Source: Hormoscilla sp. GM7CHS1pb (GTDB lineage: Bacteria > Cyanobacteriota > Cyanobacteriia > Cyanobacteriales > Desertifilaceae). From it: a DNA stretch of 64,000 nucleotides. A program made the translations under genes and the position numbers. The stretch lies in assembly GCA_014323675.1 (NCBI GenBank), contig JACONN010000002.1, positions 2,834,001 through 2,898,000 on the forward strand, in the 5' to 3' direction. Under the pieces are notes generated by a model, which was given only the letters and a program-made list of their open reading frames with translations, had not been told where the DNA came from and made no database searches. Shown here one piece after another: positions 9,382-17,263 of this stretch (within the stretch, counting starts at the first letter, position 1; every line of letters starts with the position of its first letter).

Positions 9382-11141
9382 TTGTGCAACGCCTACTGCC
9401 TAATGTCTGCACGATCGCTCGGTGATACCCTGTTTTACCTTGGGCGATGGACAGAAGCGATCGAAGCATACTCCCAAGCGATCGAAGCCGTAGAAACCAG
9501 CCGTACCTGGGCAAGTTCTGATGCCCGCCGCCAAGAAATTCTCGCAGCAGCTATTGATGTTTACGACAACATGGTGCAAGCTTGCATCAGCAACGGGCAA
9601 CTGGATAAAGCCTTTGAAACCGTCGAACGTTCCCGTGCCCAACGCCTGGTAGACTTAATGGCAAGTAATGACCTCTACCAAGGTGGCGATATGCCTCCAG
9701 AAGTGCAGGAGTTATTGCAGCAGTATGAAAAGCTGCAACGGCAAATCGATGCCGAACGTCAGCGACATGATTCTAGCAATAACCGCGAACTAAGCCCATC
9801 TTTCCGGAGTCGCGCTGCTTGGCAAGCTGACAACGAAACCATCGCCTCCCTGGAATCCGAAAAACACCATGTCTGGGAACAAATCCGCCGCCGCGACCCC
9901 GTACTAGCGGGTCAAATTCAAGTCAGCCCTGCTAAAATAGATAGTATACAGGCCCTGATCGATCGACCCACAACTGCCATCCTCAGCTTTTACAGCACTG
10001 GCAAGGACACCCTCATCTTTATCCTGCGGCAAAACCAGATTGATTTACAGATTTGCCGGGAATTGGGACGAGAAATCTTGAACGACAGTATTTTGCGCCA
10101 ATGGTTACAGCCTTACCTTCGCGAACATCAAAAATGGCAAGAGGAATGTGGTGCCGTTCTGGAAGAACTGGCCCGGCAATTGCAAATCGATCGCCTCATG
10201 GCAGAATTGGACGGAATAGAGGAACTAATGATCGTTCCTCACTTCTTTTTGCACCAGATTCCCTTTGCTGCTTTGCCCATAGGAGAAAGCCAATATCTGG
10301 GGGACAAATTCATTATCCGTTACATTCCCAGTTGCCAAATCTGGGAATTTTGCCGAAACCGCCCCCAACTGGGAGATTCCCTCACCTACGGAACTGTCGA
10401 AGATGCTACAGAAGACCTCGCAGGCGCCGCTTTTGAAGGCGAACAAATTGCCCGACTATACAATATTCCCGACCCATACCGCTTGCAAGGCAAAGGTCAA
10501 GCGACAGTGAAAAACTATCGAGAACTGATCGAGAAAGTCCAGGTACTGCACGCCAGTCACCACGCCCAATCTCGTATAGATCGACCTTTAGAATCAGTGC
10601 TAAAATTGGCAGATGGCAATATCACCTTAGGAGAGTTGATGACTCCAGGTTGGCGTTTGCCCGATCTATCGGATGTCTTTCTGTCCTGCTGCGAAACTGG
10701 TCTGGGCGTGACCGAAATCACTGATGATATTCTCACCGTTGCCACGGTGCTTTTTTGTGTGCCGGTGCCAGAAGCGTTGTTGGCACCCTCTGGAAAGTAA
10801 ATGACTTAGCCGCAGCCCTATTTTCCATCTTTTACTATCAGGAACGTCAGTCAAGCAAAAGTCGCCCTTTCGCTTTGCAACGGGCACAGCAGAAATTGCG
10901 ATCGCTCAAACGAGAATATTTAACCGAACTATCCCAGCAAGCTTCATCGAGAGAAATAGAATTGATCGGAACGCGAAAGCAATACCCGAAAGATTCGGTA
11001 GAATATGGAGAATGGAAGCGCGAATATCGCATGTATGCAAAAATATCGAAGCAGATCCGCAACATCCTCAATTCCACCAATGAACTTCCTTTCTCCCATC
11101 CTCGGTACTGGGCGGCTTTCACCTGTCAAGGCTTGCGTTGA
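9382..11141 (+). pseudogene. CHAT-domain half of the split TPR-CHAT gene, also frameshifted
   Basis: About 586 residues. A last TPR (YLGRWTEAIEAYSQAIEAVE) is followed by the CHAT linker (ERSRAQRLVDLMA, VWEQIRRRDP) and the CHAT peptidase domain. The putative catalytic His lies in VLHASHHAQ and the Cys in FLSCCETGLG. At a run of six T (10751-10756) the frame breaks. Adding one T restores TVLFLCAGARSVVGTLWKVND, the expected family sequence. The C-terminus FSHPRYWAAFTCQG is typical. There is no ribosome site at the TTG at 9382, so this half is probably not expressed alone. It is the continuation of the gene beginning at 5743. Confidence 0.8.
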
Positions 11142-11349
11142 GTCACCCCGGGTAGGCGTTCAGATGGAAAATTGCGCATGGTTCGATCGGTACCCCGGCT
11201 GCGCCCGACCCAGAAACCAGGTTTTGCCGGATAACCCTTGTTTCTTAATTTAAGCATCTTCTGTCACGGATTGTGATAAGATAGACCCCAGGCAATGGTC
11301 TTGGTTTACGACCCATTCCCCAACAAATCATATTCGGCATTCTCCAGTT

Positions 11350-11526
11350 ATGGCTTTTTTGCGTCAAGTATTGGCCCCATTTTTAATCTTATTGGTTTTT
11401 TTGGTCGCGCTGTTGGCTGTCAGCGCCCGCATCTTTTTACCTAATGATATGGCGGCACCGGCCCCGATCGAGGATGTTGCGCCTTCCCAGACTGATGCTG
11501 TCAGGATGATATTTACTGTTAGTTAA
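11350..11526 (+). CDS. Small single-span membrane peptide (58 aa) coupled to GNAT gene
   Basis: The ATG at 11350 opens a 58-residue frame with a strongly hydrophobic segment (FLRQVLAPFLILLVFLVALL) near the N-terminus and a short acidic, proline-rich tail. Its TAA (11524-11526) overlaps the ATG of the acetyltransferase at 11526, which implies translational coupling. I do not recognise a family. The composition and exact overlap argue that it is real. Its function is unknown; membrane localisation is predicted from the sequence only. Confidence 0.65.
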   Translation: MAFLRQVLAPFLILLVFLVALLAVSARIFLPNDMAAPAPIEDVAPSQTDAVRMIFTVS

Positions 11527-12023
11527 TGGCTACGCAACAGTTGCTCATTCCAGGGTATCAGCTCAGAGCTGGGTGGCAGATCGAACAACCCCGCCTGGTT
11601 AAGTTCATGCAGCTGACTTACTCCGAACTGTTTCCAGGACGGGATTTTGCACATTTGGCCCGATCGGTTGACCAGCATTTTTCCGAACAGACGCCTCTCT
11701 GGTGGGTGGAAGTGGCCGCGAAGCAGCAGTTTTCTGATTATTTGACACCTGTGCCTCAACCGGTGGGCTGCTTGTGGATGGGAAATGCTGTCGATCAGGT
11801 GAACTGTGTACGCCATGCTCATATCTTTTTGGTTTATGTGGTGCCAGAACATCGACGCCGGGGTATTGGTTCGGCCCTGATGCGTTATGCTGAAGCTTGG
11901 GCCTCAGATAGGGGCGATCGGCAGTTGAGTTTGCAGGTCTTCTGTGTTAACCAACCCGCGATCGACCTTTATCGCAAGTTGGGTTACCAAACTTTTTCCC
12001 ATTGGATGGTTAAACCCCTCTAA
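11526..12023 (+). CDS. GNAT-family N-acetyltransferase
   Basis: The 165-residue protein carries the acetyl-CoA binding motif VVPEHRRRGIGSALM (R/Q-x-x-G-x-G/A) and the C-terminal block NQPAIDLYRKLGYQ, both diagnostic of the GNAT fold. It is related to RimI-type enzymes, but the substrate cannot be told from sequence. Its start overlaps the stop of the small membrane peptide upstream, so the two are probably made together. Downstream is 1.1 kb of repeats. Confidence 0.85.
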   Translation: MATQQLLIPGYQLRAGWQIEQPRLVKFMQLTYSELFPGRDFAHLARSVDQHFSEQTPLWWVEVAAKQQFSDYLTPVPQPVGCLWMGNAVDQVNCVRHAHIFLVYVVPEHRRRGIGSALMRYAEAWASDRGDRQLSLQVFCVNQPAIDLYRKLGYQTFSHWMVKPL

Positions 12024-12229
12024 TAGCTCCCCCACCCCCTCTTACAAGAGTATGTTTTTCATTTTCGGCTCCCAAGCGCGAGTGGGAGAGTGGGGGACTG
12101 GGGGATATCACAGGGGTAGGTTTTTGAGATTGGGTTTGTTTGAAAGGGTGAGGGAGTGAGAGGGTGAAGGGGTATCTTCTCTAATTTTCTTGACAATAAT
12201 AGACATATACCGCTTCCCACTCCCTCACT

Positions 12230-12370
12230 CCCCCACAGAAGGGGTAAACTCCTTATTCTTAGAATTTTATCGACTCCCCCACAGAGGGGTAGGTTTTTAA
12301 GATTTGGGTTTGTTTGCAGGGGTGAGGGGGTGAAGGGGTAAACTCCTTATTCTTAGAATTTTATCGACGT
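12230..12370. repeat. Direct repeat of a C/G-skewed segment
   Basis: The segment GGGGTAAACTCCTTATTC followed by TTAGAATTTTATCGAC occurs at about 12240 and again at about 12335. Each copy is associated with GGTTTTTGAGATTGGGTTTG-like and GTGAGGGGGTGAAGGGG-like tracts. The region 12024-12550 is strongly purine/pyrimidine skewed and shows no gene. Confidence 0.65.
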
Positions 12371-12556
12371 CAAATACATTTTGTAGTGCATGATGTCGGC
12401 TATCGGGACAAAGAAGAAAAAATCGGCATCAATTGGCATCAAACCCTTTCACAGAGGGGCTTTTAGGCCGATAGGGTCTCCTGGAACGCCGGATCTGGGT
12501 TTCAGCCATTTTAACACGATCGACCTAAATCCCCCACCCAGTAAGCTATGAAGCCG

Positions 12557-13136
12557 TTGCTGCAATTACCTGAAATGAGGGGTGACACCCAGTTGCAGAA
12601 TGGGAGCGCAGTTCCTTAATATGATTGATGAGCGAGTGCTGTATGCTGCTGGAGCTAGTAAAAATTTGCTGCATCAGCAATTAGCTAAAAAGAGGGGTTA
12701 TTACCATTACTCCACAGTATATTTATTTGGGGTAAATTGAATAATCACGAGTAGAGCCCAGAGTAGATTGAAATACCTGTATCAGATAGGAGATTGTGAA
12801 TTATGGAACCTTTAACGACACCAGGAGGCAGAGAAAGCCTCATCCTGGACTTCCCTGCTGTTGGAGATGAGAAAATAATTGCTGCAATTGCCTGAAGTGA
12901 GGGGTGACACCCCGTTGCGGAATGGGAGCATGGTTTTTTAATATTATTGATGAGGGAGTACTGTATGCCATGCCGCTGGAGCTAGTAAAAATTTGCTGCA
13001 TCAGCAATTAGCTAAAAAGAGCCCCCTCACGGGATATTTATTTGTGGTTGTTTAAGTAGAATCACGAATGGCTTCCAGAGTAGATTCAAATACCTGTATA
13101 AGATAGGAGATTGTGAATTATGGAACCTTTAACGAC
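12557..13136 (+). repeat. Tandem duplication of a promoter/leader plus first codons
   Basis: A unit of about 260 bp beginning TTGCTGCAATT (12557 and about 12879) is repeated with moderate divergence. Both copies keep CTAGTAAAAATTTGCTGCAT, TACCTGTAT-(C/A)-AGATAGGAGAT and TGTGAATTATGGAACCTTT. The second copy leads into the real gene at 13120. The first leads into a 30-codon frame at 12803 that begins with the same MEPLTT and then diverges. The region therefore contains two copies of one 5' control region. Confidence 0.8.
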
Positions 13137-13560
13137 GGCGGCTGTAGCTATTGGATCTGTCGTAGCTACGAAAGCATTGGAAAAAACAGGAGAAAAAGTA
13201 GGAGAAGCAGTATTTGACCGGACGGCAAAGTTTCTAGAATCCCTCAAAGCAGAATCTCCAGGTACTATGATAGCCATTGAACAGGTGAGGGAACTACCTT
13301 TAGATTATGGTAAAGCAATGCAGGAGATAGAAGCAGCAGCAAAGGGAAATCCTCAAGTTGCCCAAGCGATGCAGGAATTGGCAGCAGAAGCAGAAGCAGA
13401 AGCTGACCAAAATTACATGCTATATGAAGTTCTCCAAGAAATTAAAGATGAGCTGAAGTTTCGACAACCATCCATGTCTAATATTGAGAAATTTGCCAAT
13501 AAGATCGGGCAATTTGTCCAAGCTGGCAGTACGGGTAAAATTGAGCATCAGAGCTTTTAA
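13120..13560 (+). CDS. Effector-associated-type cyanobacterial protein (146 aa)
   Basis: The ATG follows AGATAGGAG with normal spacing. The N-terminus MEPLTTAAVAIGSVVATKAL is a glycine/alanine-rich helix (weak membrane-like or amphipathic), followed by an acidic helical middle (AAEAEAEADQNY). The tail IEKFANKIGQFVQAGS has a helix-then-glycine pattern also seen at the start of the next gene (KLAEKIGAFAAPGS). Proteins with this layout are often found beside NACHT, HEAT or protease proteins in cyanobacteria and may act as adaptor modules. That role is inference, and no catalytic residues are visible. Confidence 0.65.
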   Translation: MEPLTTAAVAIGSVVATKALEKTGEKVGEAVFDRTAKFLESLKAESPGTMIAIEQVRELPLDYGKAMQEIEAAAKGNPQVAQAMQELAAEAEAEADQNYMLYEVLQEIKDELKFRQPSMSNIEKFANKIGQFVQAGSTGKIEHQSF

Positions 13561-13801
13561 TTAGAGGTTGTTTGAAAAGTATACCATGTCGCCCTCCCAG
13601 GGCAGTATTACTTATCAGTTGGGTACACTGTTGCAAAAACACTAGGTTTGATATTATCTCGTTACCTGAGTTATCGATATGAGATGCACCCCGATCGCTT
13701 GAAATGCGCGATCGCGCTATGTCAAGGGATCGGGAAGTTATTGATGGTTGAAAATGTGGTAATCTCTGTAAGATAAATTTGGGAAATTGGGATGATTAGC
13801 T

Positions 13802-14719
13802 ATGAATATAGAATATGGTAAGTTGGCTGAGAAAATAGGCGCTTTTGCTGCCCCTGGCAGTAAAGTTCATATTGAAAGCCAAACTATTATTGTTTCGGGG
13901 CAGGATGCGAGGAGCGAAAGACAGGGAGGCGGGCGCTACATGAGTGCGGGAATGCTCAATACGGTAATCGCCGGCAATTATTTGTTTCACAATAATGAGA
14001 AAGCGAAGAAAGAGCGACAACAGATTTTCGTTTCCCGAGACACTCACCCATGTCGTGCGCATTCGCGTCACGACAGGGTGAGTGCTCGTGGAAACGATGT
14101 CCCCCTAGCGCTGGTGTCAGGGCAAAAAATCGATAAAGGGGAGGGAGATATTTCTCTCGAACAGGGCACGAAACGCGACGAAATGGTGCAGAAGCAGCGG
14201 CTTGAGAAGGAACCTTTATTGAGTAAAATTATAGCCCAAGGGCAAGATAAAATAAAGGAAAAGGGAATTGCTTTGATTGAGAAAATGGCGGCTGGTCAAA
14301 CTACGGGACAGTATTATCAATCAGAATCAACTGGCAGGGAAGCAGCAGAAAGCTTAGGGAAAATTTGCACGGTATCGAAGATCGGGACATTAGTGCAACT
14401 GCTCCAGGATACGAGAAATGAAGAGACGCGCTGGCAAGTAGCAAAAGATTTAGGGGAAATAGGGAATGGTGATTCAGAAGCGATCGAGGCATTGGTGCAA
14501 GTGCTAGAGAATAGTAGAAATGGAGAGACTCGCCGGCAAGTAGTAGAAAGTTTAGGGAAAATAGGGAATGGTTCTCCAAAAGCGATCCGGGCATTAGTGC
14601 AAGTGTTCCAGTTGGATCGAGATCGAAGAACCCACTGGCCAGCAACAGCAAGCTTAGGGAAAGTTTGCACGGTATATTACCATTTAGAAAAATGGATGCT
14701 AGAAATGCTAGAGCGGTAG
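13802..14719 (+). CDS. HEAT-repeat protein with a translated palindromic insertion
   Basis: The 305-residue protein starts NIEYGKLAEKIGAFAAPGS, similar to the tail of the preceding protein, so the two genes may be related or act together. The C-terminal half has HEAT-type repeats (ETRWQVAKDLGEIGNGDSEA, ETRRQVVESLGKIGNG) with alternating I/L/V spacing. Residues about 77-98 are the translation of a family A palindromic element (14029-14096) lying in frame. The last repeat decays towards the stop, so the protein may be truncated compared with longer relatives. Such HEAT arrays are protein-interaction scaffolds; no enzymatic domain is present. Confidence 0.7.
   Translation: MNIEYGKLAEKIGAFAAPGSKVHIESQTIIVSGQDARSERQGGGRYMSAGMLNTVIAGNYLFHNNEKAKKERQQIFVSRDTHPCRAHSRHDRVSARGNDVPLALVSGQKIDKGEGDISLEQGTKRDEMVQKQRLEKEPLLSKIIAQGQDKIKEKGIALIEKMAAGQTTGQYYQSESTGREAAESLGKICTVSKIGTLVQLLQDTRNEETRWQVAKDLGEIGNGDSEAIEALVQVLENSRNGETRRQVVESLGKIGNGSPKAIRALVQVFQLDRDRRTHWPATASLGKVCTVYYHLEKWMLEMLER
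14029..14096 (+). repeat. Family A palindromic element inside a coding region
   Basis: Outer arms CGTTTCCCGAGACA / TGCTCGTGGAAACG enclose CTCACCCATGTCGTG / CACGACAGGGTGAG. The asymmetric positions (AGACA against TGCT, CATGTCG against CGACAGG) are the same as in other family A copies. The host frame stays open through it. Confidence 0.8.
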
Positions 14720-14805
14720 GCGATCGGGGCATTAGTGCCAATTATCCAGTCGGGTAGATCGGACAGAATCTTTGGGGAATTACTATAATACTCATGTTTC
14801 ATTTA

Positions 14806-14830
14806 GAAACGAGCATTGGGTGCTCGTTTC
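14806..14830. terminator. Perfect 10-bp hairpin after the HEAT gene
   Basis: GAAACGAGCA and TGCTCGTTTC pair perfectly around TTGGG, 87 bp after the HEAT gene. Only a weak T-rich tail follows, so terminator function is plausible rather than shown. The rest of 14720-15028 shows no gene. Confidence 0.45.
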
Positions 14831-15028
14831 TTGCTGGATTACATTAGTATCATTCCCTTTATCTTTATAACTGTAACCACAACCAAACGTAGCAATACTC
14901 GCAAAAACACGGAAGTTATAGAATATTTTCATTACCGCTCACGACACCTATCCTACTGATTTTTCGCTCAAATATGAGAGATGTGTAGGTTTTAGGGTAC
15001 TTAGTCGCAACTCTGCTAAACTGCGATC

Positions 15029-15776
15029 ATGAACGATGATGACCTATCCCTACTAGACGACCAGACAGAGCTGGAGAGTCCTCTGGATCGCATGGAACCG
15101 GTTGAAGAGGAACCCCTACCGGATCCAGAGGAAATGCTGGCTCTCCTGGCAGCACCAGAAACCCAGCAGCGGATGTTGGCGGCCCGGGCTTTTTGTGAAA
15201 TTACCGATGGGCGGGCTATTCCTCTCCTGATCGGGCTGTTGGCCGATGTCTGTCCCTTGGTGCGTGTTAGCGCTGCTTATGCTTTGGGTCGCAACCCTAG
15301 CCCCGATGCGGTTACTCCTTTGATTCTTCAGCTTCAACATGATTGGAATGGTTACGTGCGCAAGGGGTGTGGTTTGGGCCCTGGGAAACTGTCGCGATCG
15401 CCGTGCTTTGCCACCCCTGGTGGATGCTTTATCAACTGATATCTCGGCAGTGCGCCTCTGGGCTGCTAGTGCTCTGGCCCAGATGGCAGCAGTGAGTTAT
15501 GCTGAAGTAGTCAAGGCTGTTCCCCCTTTGATTACAGCTTTGCGCACGGACTCCATTCCCGCCGTCCGCAGTAACTGCGCTTGGTCCTTGGGCGAAATCT
15601 GCCGCGAACTCCCTTCTAATGTAGTCTATGCTGGGGCGATCGATGCTTTGATTGAGTCTTTTGCCGAAGATGAAGACCTCGGCGTCCGGGAAGACGCTAA
15701 GGCCGCCCTGCTGAAAGTGGGGGATCCCCGTGCCTTACAATTAATTGAAGAGTTAGAACTTGAAGGCTGGTTTTAA
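15029..15776 (+). CDS. HEAT-repeat protein (PBS lyase-like), one-base frameshift
   Basis: Restoring the frame gives about 248 residues: an acidic N-terminus, then five or six HEAT units (RMLAARAFCEITDGRAIPLL, LVRVSAAYALGRN, AVRSNCAWSLGEICRE, LGVREDAKAALLKVGDPRAL). Frame 2 is lost at AAGGGGTGTGG (15364-15367). Removing one G gives the continuous YVRKGVVWALGNCRDRRAL, so this is a one-base insertion. The pattern matches PBS-lyase HEAT proteins, some of which join bilins to phycobiliproteins. Many others are scaffolds, and sequence alone does not separate them. Confidence 0.8.
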
Positions 15777-15804
15777 TTGGCTAATGGTTAATGGTGAATT
15801 GCCT

Positions 15805-15830
15805 CGTTCCCAGGCGGGAGCCTGGGAACG
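15805..15830. repeat. Family E palindrome nested in a larger inverted repeat
   Basis: CGTTCCCAGG / CCTGGGAACG with loop CGGGAG lies inside outer arms ATGGTTAATGGTGAAT and ATTCACCATTAACCAT (about 15783-15850). It is a clear case of one palindrome within another. Confidence 0.75.
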
Positions 15831-15911
15831 CCATTCACCATTAACCATTCACAATTTTCTCTCCGGAACATTTTTTTGTCTATTTGCAGTCTATTTGTCG
15901 TAGTCTAATAT

Positions 15912-16185
15912 CTACACGAACTTCCGGAATCCCCGGAACGTCTGTAGGATTTCTTCTTTGCTCAGATGGCCGTCCCCGTTGAGGTCCAGGAAGCGCAAAT
16001 ATTTCCTCGATCTGTTCGTTTCCCGAGACAATCGCGGAAGTTTTTTAAACTTCCGCGATTGCTGACTCTTCGCTATAGTCTAGTATCTCTTTAAACTTCC
16101 GCGATTGCTCGTGGAAACGAGGTGATAAAACCATCTCCATCCACATCGTATAACTCGAAGAGTTTTGTCAGCAAGCGCACGCTCC
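15912..16185 (-). pseudogene. EF-hand calcium-binding protein remnant, split by a palindromic element
   Basis: On the reverse strand, LLTKLFELYDVDGDGFIT (about 16180-16127) is a canonical EF-hand loop (D-x-D-x-D-G-x-I). A 103-bp element (16017-16119) follows, and then a second EF-hand, KYLRFLDLNGDGHLSKEEIL, ends in TRGFRKFV-like sequence and a stop at 15912. The two halves are in different frames, so no intact protein is made from this copy. The upstream part cannot be followed through the repeats. Two adjacent EF-hands are typical of small cyanobacterial calcium-binding proteins. Confidence 0.65.
16017..16119 (+). repeat. Family A long element, left copy of an inverted pair
   Basis: The 103-bp element is bounded by CGTTTCCCGAGACA and TGCTCGTGGAAACG. 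Inside are ATCGCGGAAGTTT / AAACTTCCGCGAT twice, and the spacer CTGACTCTTCGCTATAGTCT. A nearly identical copy in the opposite orientation lies at 16961-17062. Confidence 0.85.
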
Positions 16186-16188
16186 TAT

Positions 16189-16255
16189 CGTTTACCGATC
16201 CACCCACCCATGTCGTTGCCAGCTGGCGAACGACAGGGTGGGTGAAGAGGAAACG
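16189..16255 (+). repeat. Family A element (short form)
   Basis: CGTTTACC ... GGAAACG forms the outer arms and CACCCACCCATGTCGTT / AACGACAGGGTGGGTG the inner stem. The same CATGTCG / CGACAGG asymmetry recurs as in the copies at 2095 and 14029. Confidence 0.75.
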
Positions 16256-16389
16256 ACCCCCTCCGCTGCGAGGCCGAGCATATTGTACCCCTTATCCACA
16301 AATTACTACATAGCACTGCCAATGGCAGCGAAGGCATAGACCTTGAAGTGTTGGACGCAGATGCCATCTATGGCTGGCGCCACGCTGCG

Positions 16390-16560
16390 CGATCAGAAGT
16401 CATAAGTCCCCATGGGGGTTTTCGGGGTACAACCTGCACCAAATACTTGACATTGACAGGGTTGAAATACTCCCGTGACGATAGTCATGCATTGGGCAGA
16501 GTCGGTGTCGGCAATTTTTAATTTTGGCAGACGCAACTGCAATTCCCCATTCATATTTTA
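16390..16560 (-). pseudogene. HypD-like C-terminal fragment
   Basis: Reverse-strand translation gives LPKLKIADTDSAQC and then GVFQPCQCQVFGAGCTPKTP before a stop. This resembles the C-terminal region of HypD, the [NiFe]-hydrogenase maturation protein with its [4Fe-4S] cysteines (pattern W-x-C-x-V-F-G-x-x-C-T-P-E-x-P-x-G). The fragment lacks the rest of HypD, and the final MVSSEGAC-type block is replaced by unrelated sequence. It is flanked by palindromic elements, consistent with a decayed gene. The match is by eye and moderate. Confidence 0.45.
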
Positions 16561-16562
16561 CC

Positions 16563-16745
16563 CAGTCCAATCGCGTAGCGTGCGCGCAGCGCAATCGCGT
16601 ATCCGTCGGCTTATCCCACGCCACTCGCACTTTTCGTCTTGTGGTAGTATTTCGCCAAATAGCGATAGGGTGCCAGACCTACTACCGACGCGATCTCCTC
16701 CGTTCGCGCACTGCGTAGCGGAGGGGTCCCGGAGCGTGCATGCCA
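16563..16745. repeat. Two family D palindromic elements
   Basis: AATCGCGTAGCGTGCGC at 16568 and CACTGCGTAGCGGAGGGG with TCCCGGAGCGTGCATG at about 16709-16741 match the family D core seen at 4404-4502, here in the reverse sense. Confidence 0.6.
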
Positions 16746-16958
16746 TGGCCATAAACCCGTCTATGCGCATGGATGGGGAATCCAGAATTGCTTTTAATGC
16801 GGGTAGCAGTCGCAGCGCACTTTGGTATACTTTAGCAATGGTGCGATCTGCTGCTACGATGGTAGAACCGTATTTCTCGAAGTACCGCTGCTGCGTTGAC
16901 AGGCTGTCTGCGGCCTTTTGCATCACCGACTCTAGCAACGCGCTCTCCAGATTATCGC
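16746..16958 (-). other. Unrecognised coding fragment between repeats
   Basis: The reverse strand is open and reads LLESVMQKAADSLSTQQRYF, GSTIVAADRTIAKVYQSAL, then LPALKAILDSPSMRIDGF before running into a family D element. Composition and HIP1-poor sequence look like real protein, but both ends are cut by repeats. I do not recognise the family. It could belong to the same lost gene as the EF-hand remnant. Confidence 0.4.
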
Positions 16959-16960
16959 TT

Positions 16961-17062
16961 CGTTTCCACGAGCAATCGCGGAAGTTTAAAGAGATCTAGA
17001 CTATAGCGAAGAGTCAGCAATCGCGGAATTTTTTTAAACTTCCGCGATTGTCTCGGGAAACG
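16961..17062 (-). repeat. Family A long element, right copy of an inverted pair
   Basis: The reverse complement matches the element at 16017-16119 almost base for base, including the internal spacer CTGACTCTTCGCTATAGTCT. The two copies face each other across about 840 bp of gene fragments. The remaining 17063-17263 holds only the leader of the next gene. Confidence 0.85.
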
Positions 17063-17263
17063 AATGGCGCTAAAGCGCTTAAAAAGGGGTAGATCTGGTC
17101 TAAAAGTTCAGCTCCTCTCATACTTGACAAGTCCAGGGTAGAGATACTAATATTAATAGATTATTGAGGCTGAAGAGCGCTTGGTAACAAAACTTGACAT
17201 TCAGCAGAGGGAATAAGCTGACTTAAGATGCTATAATTAGTACAAGGTGTGGGAGGCGAGGCA

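Noticed and set aside
12803-12895. 30-codon frame after the first duplicated leader
   Set aside because: Only the first six codons match the real gene; the rest is unrelated, so it is best explained as a by-product of the duplication.
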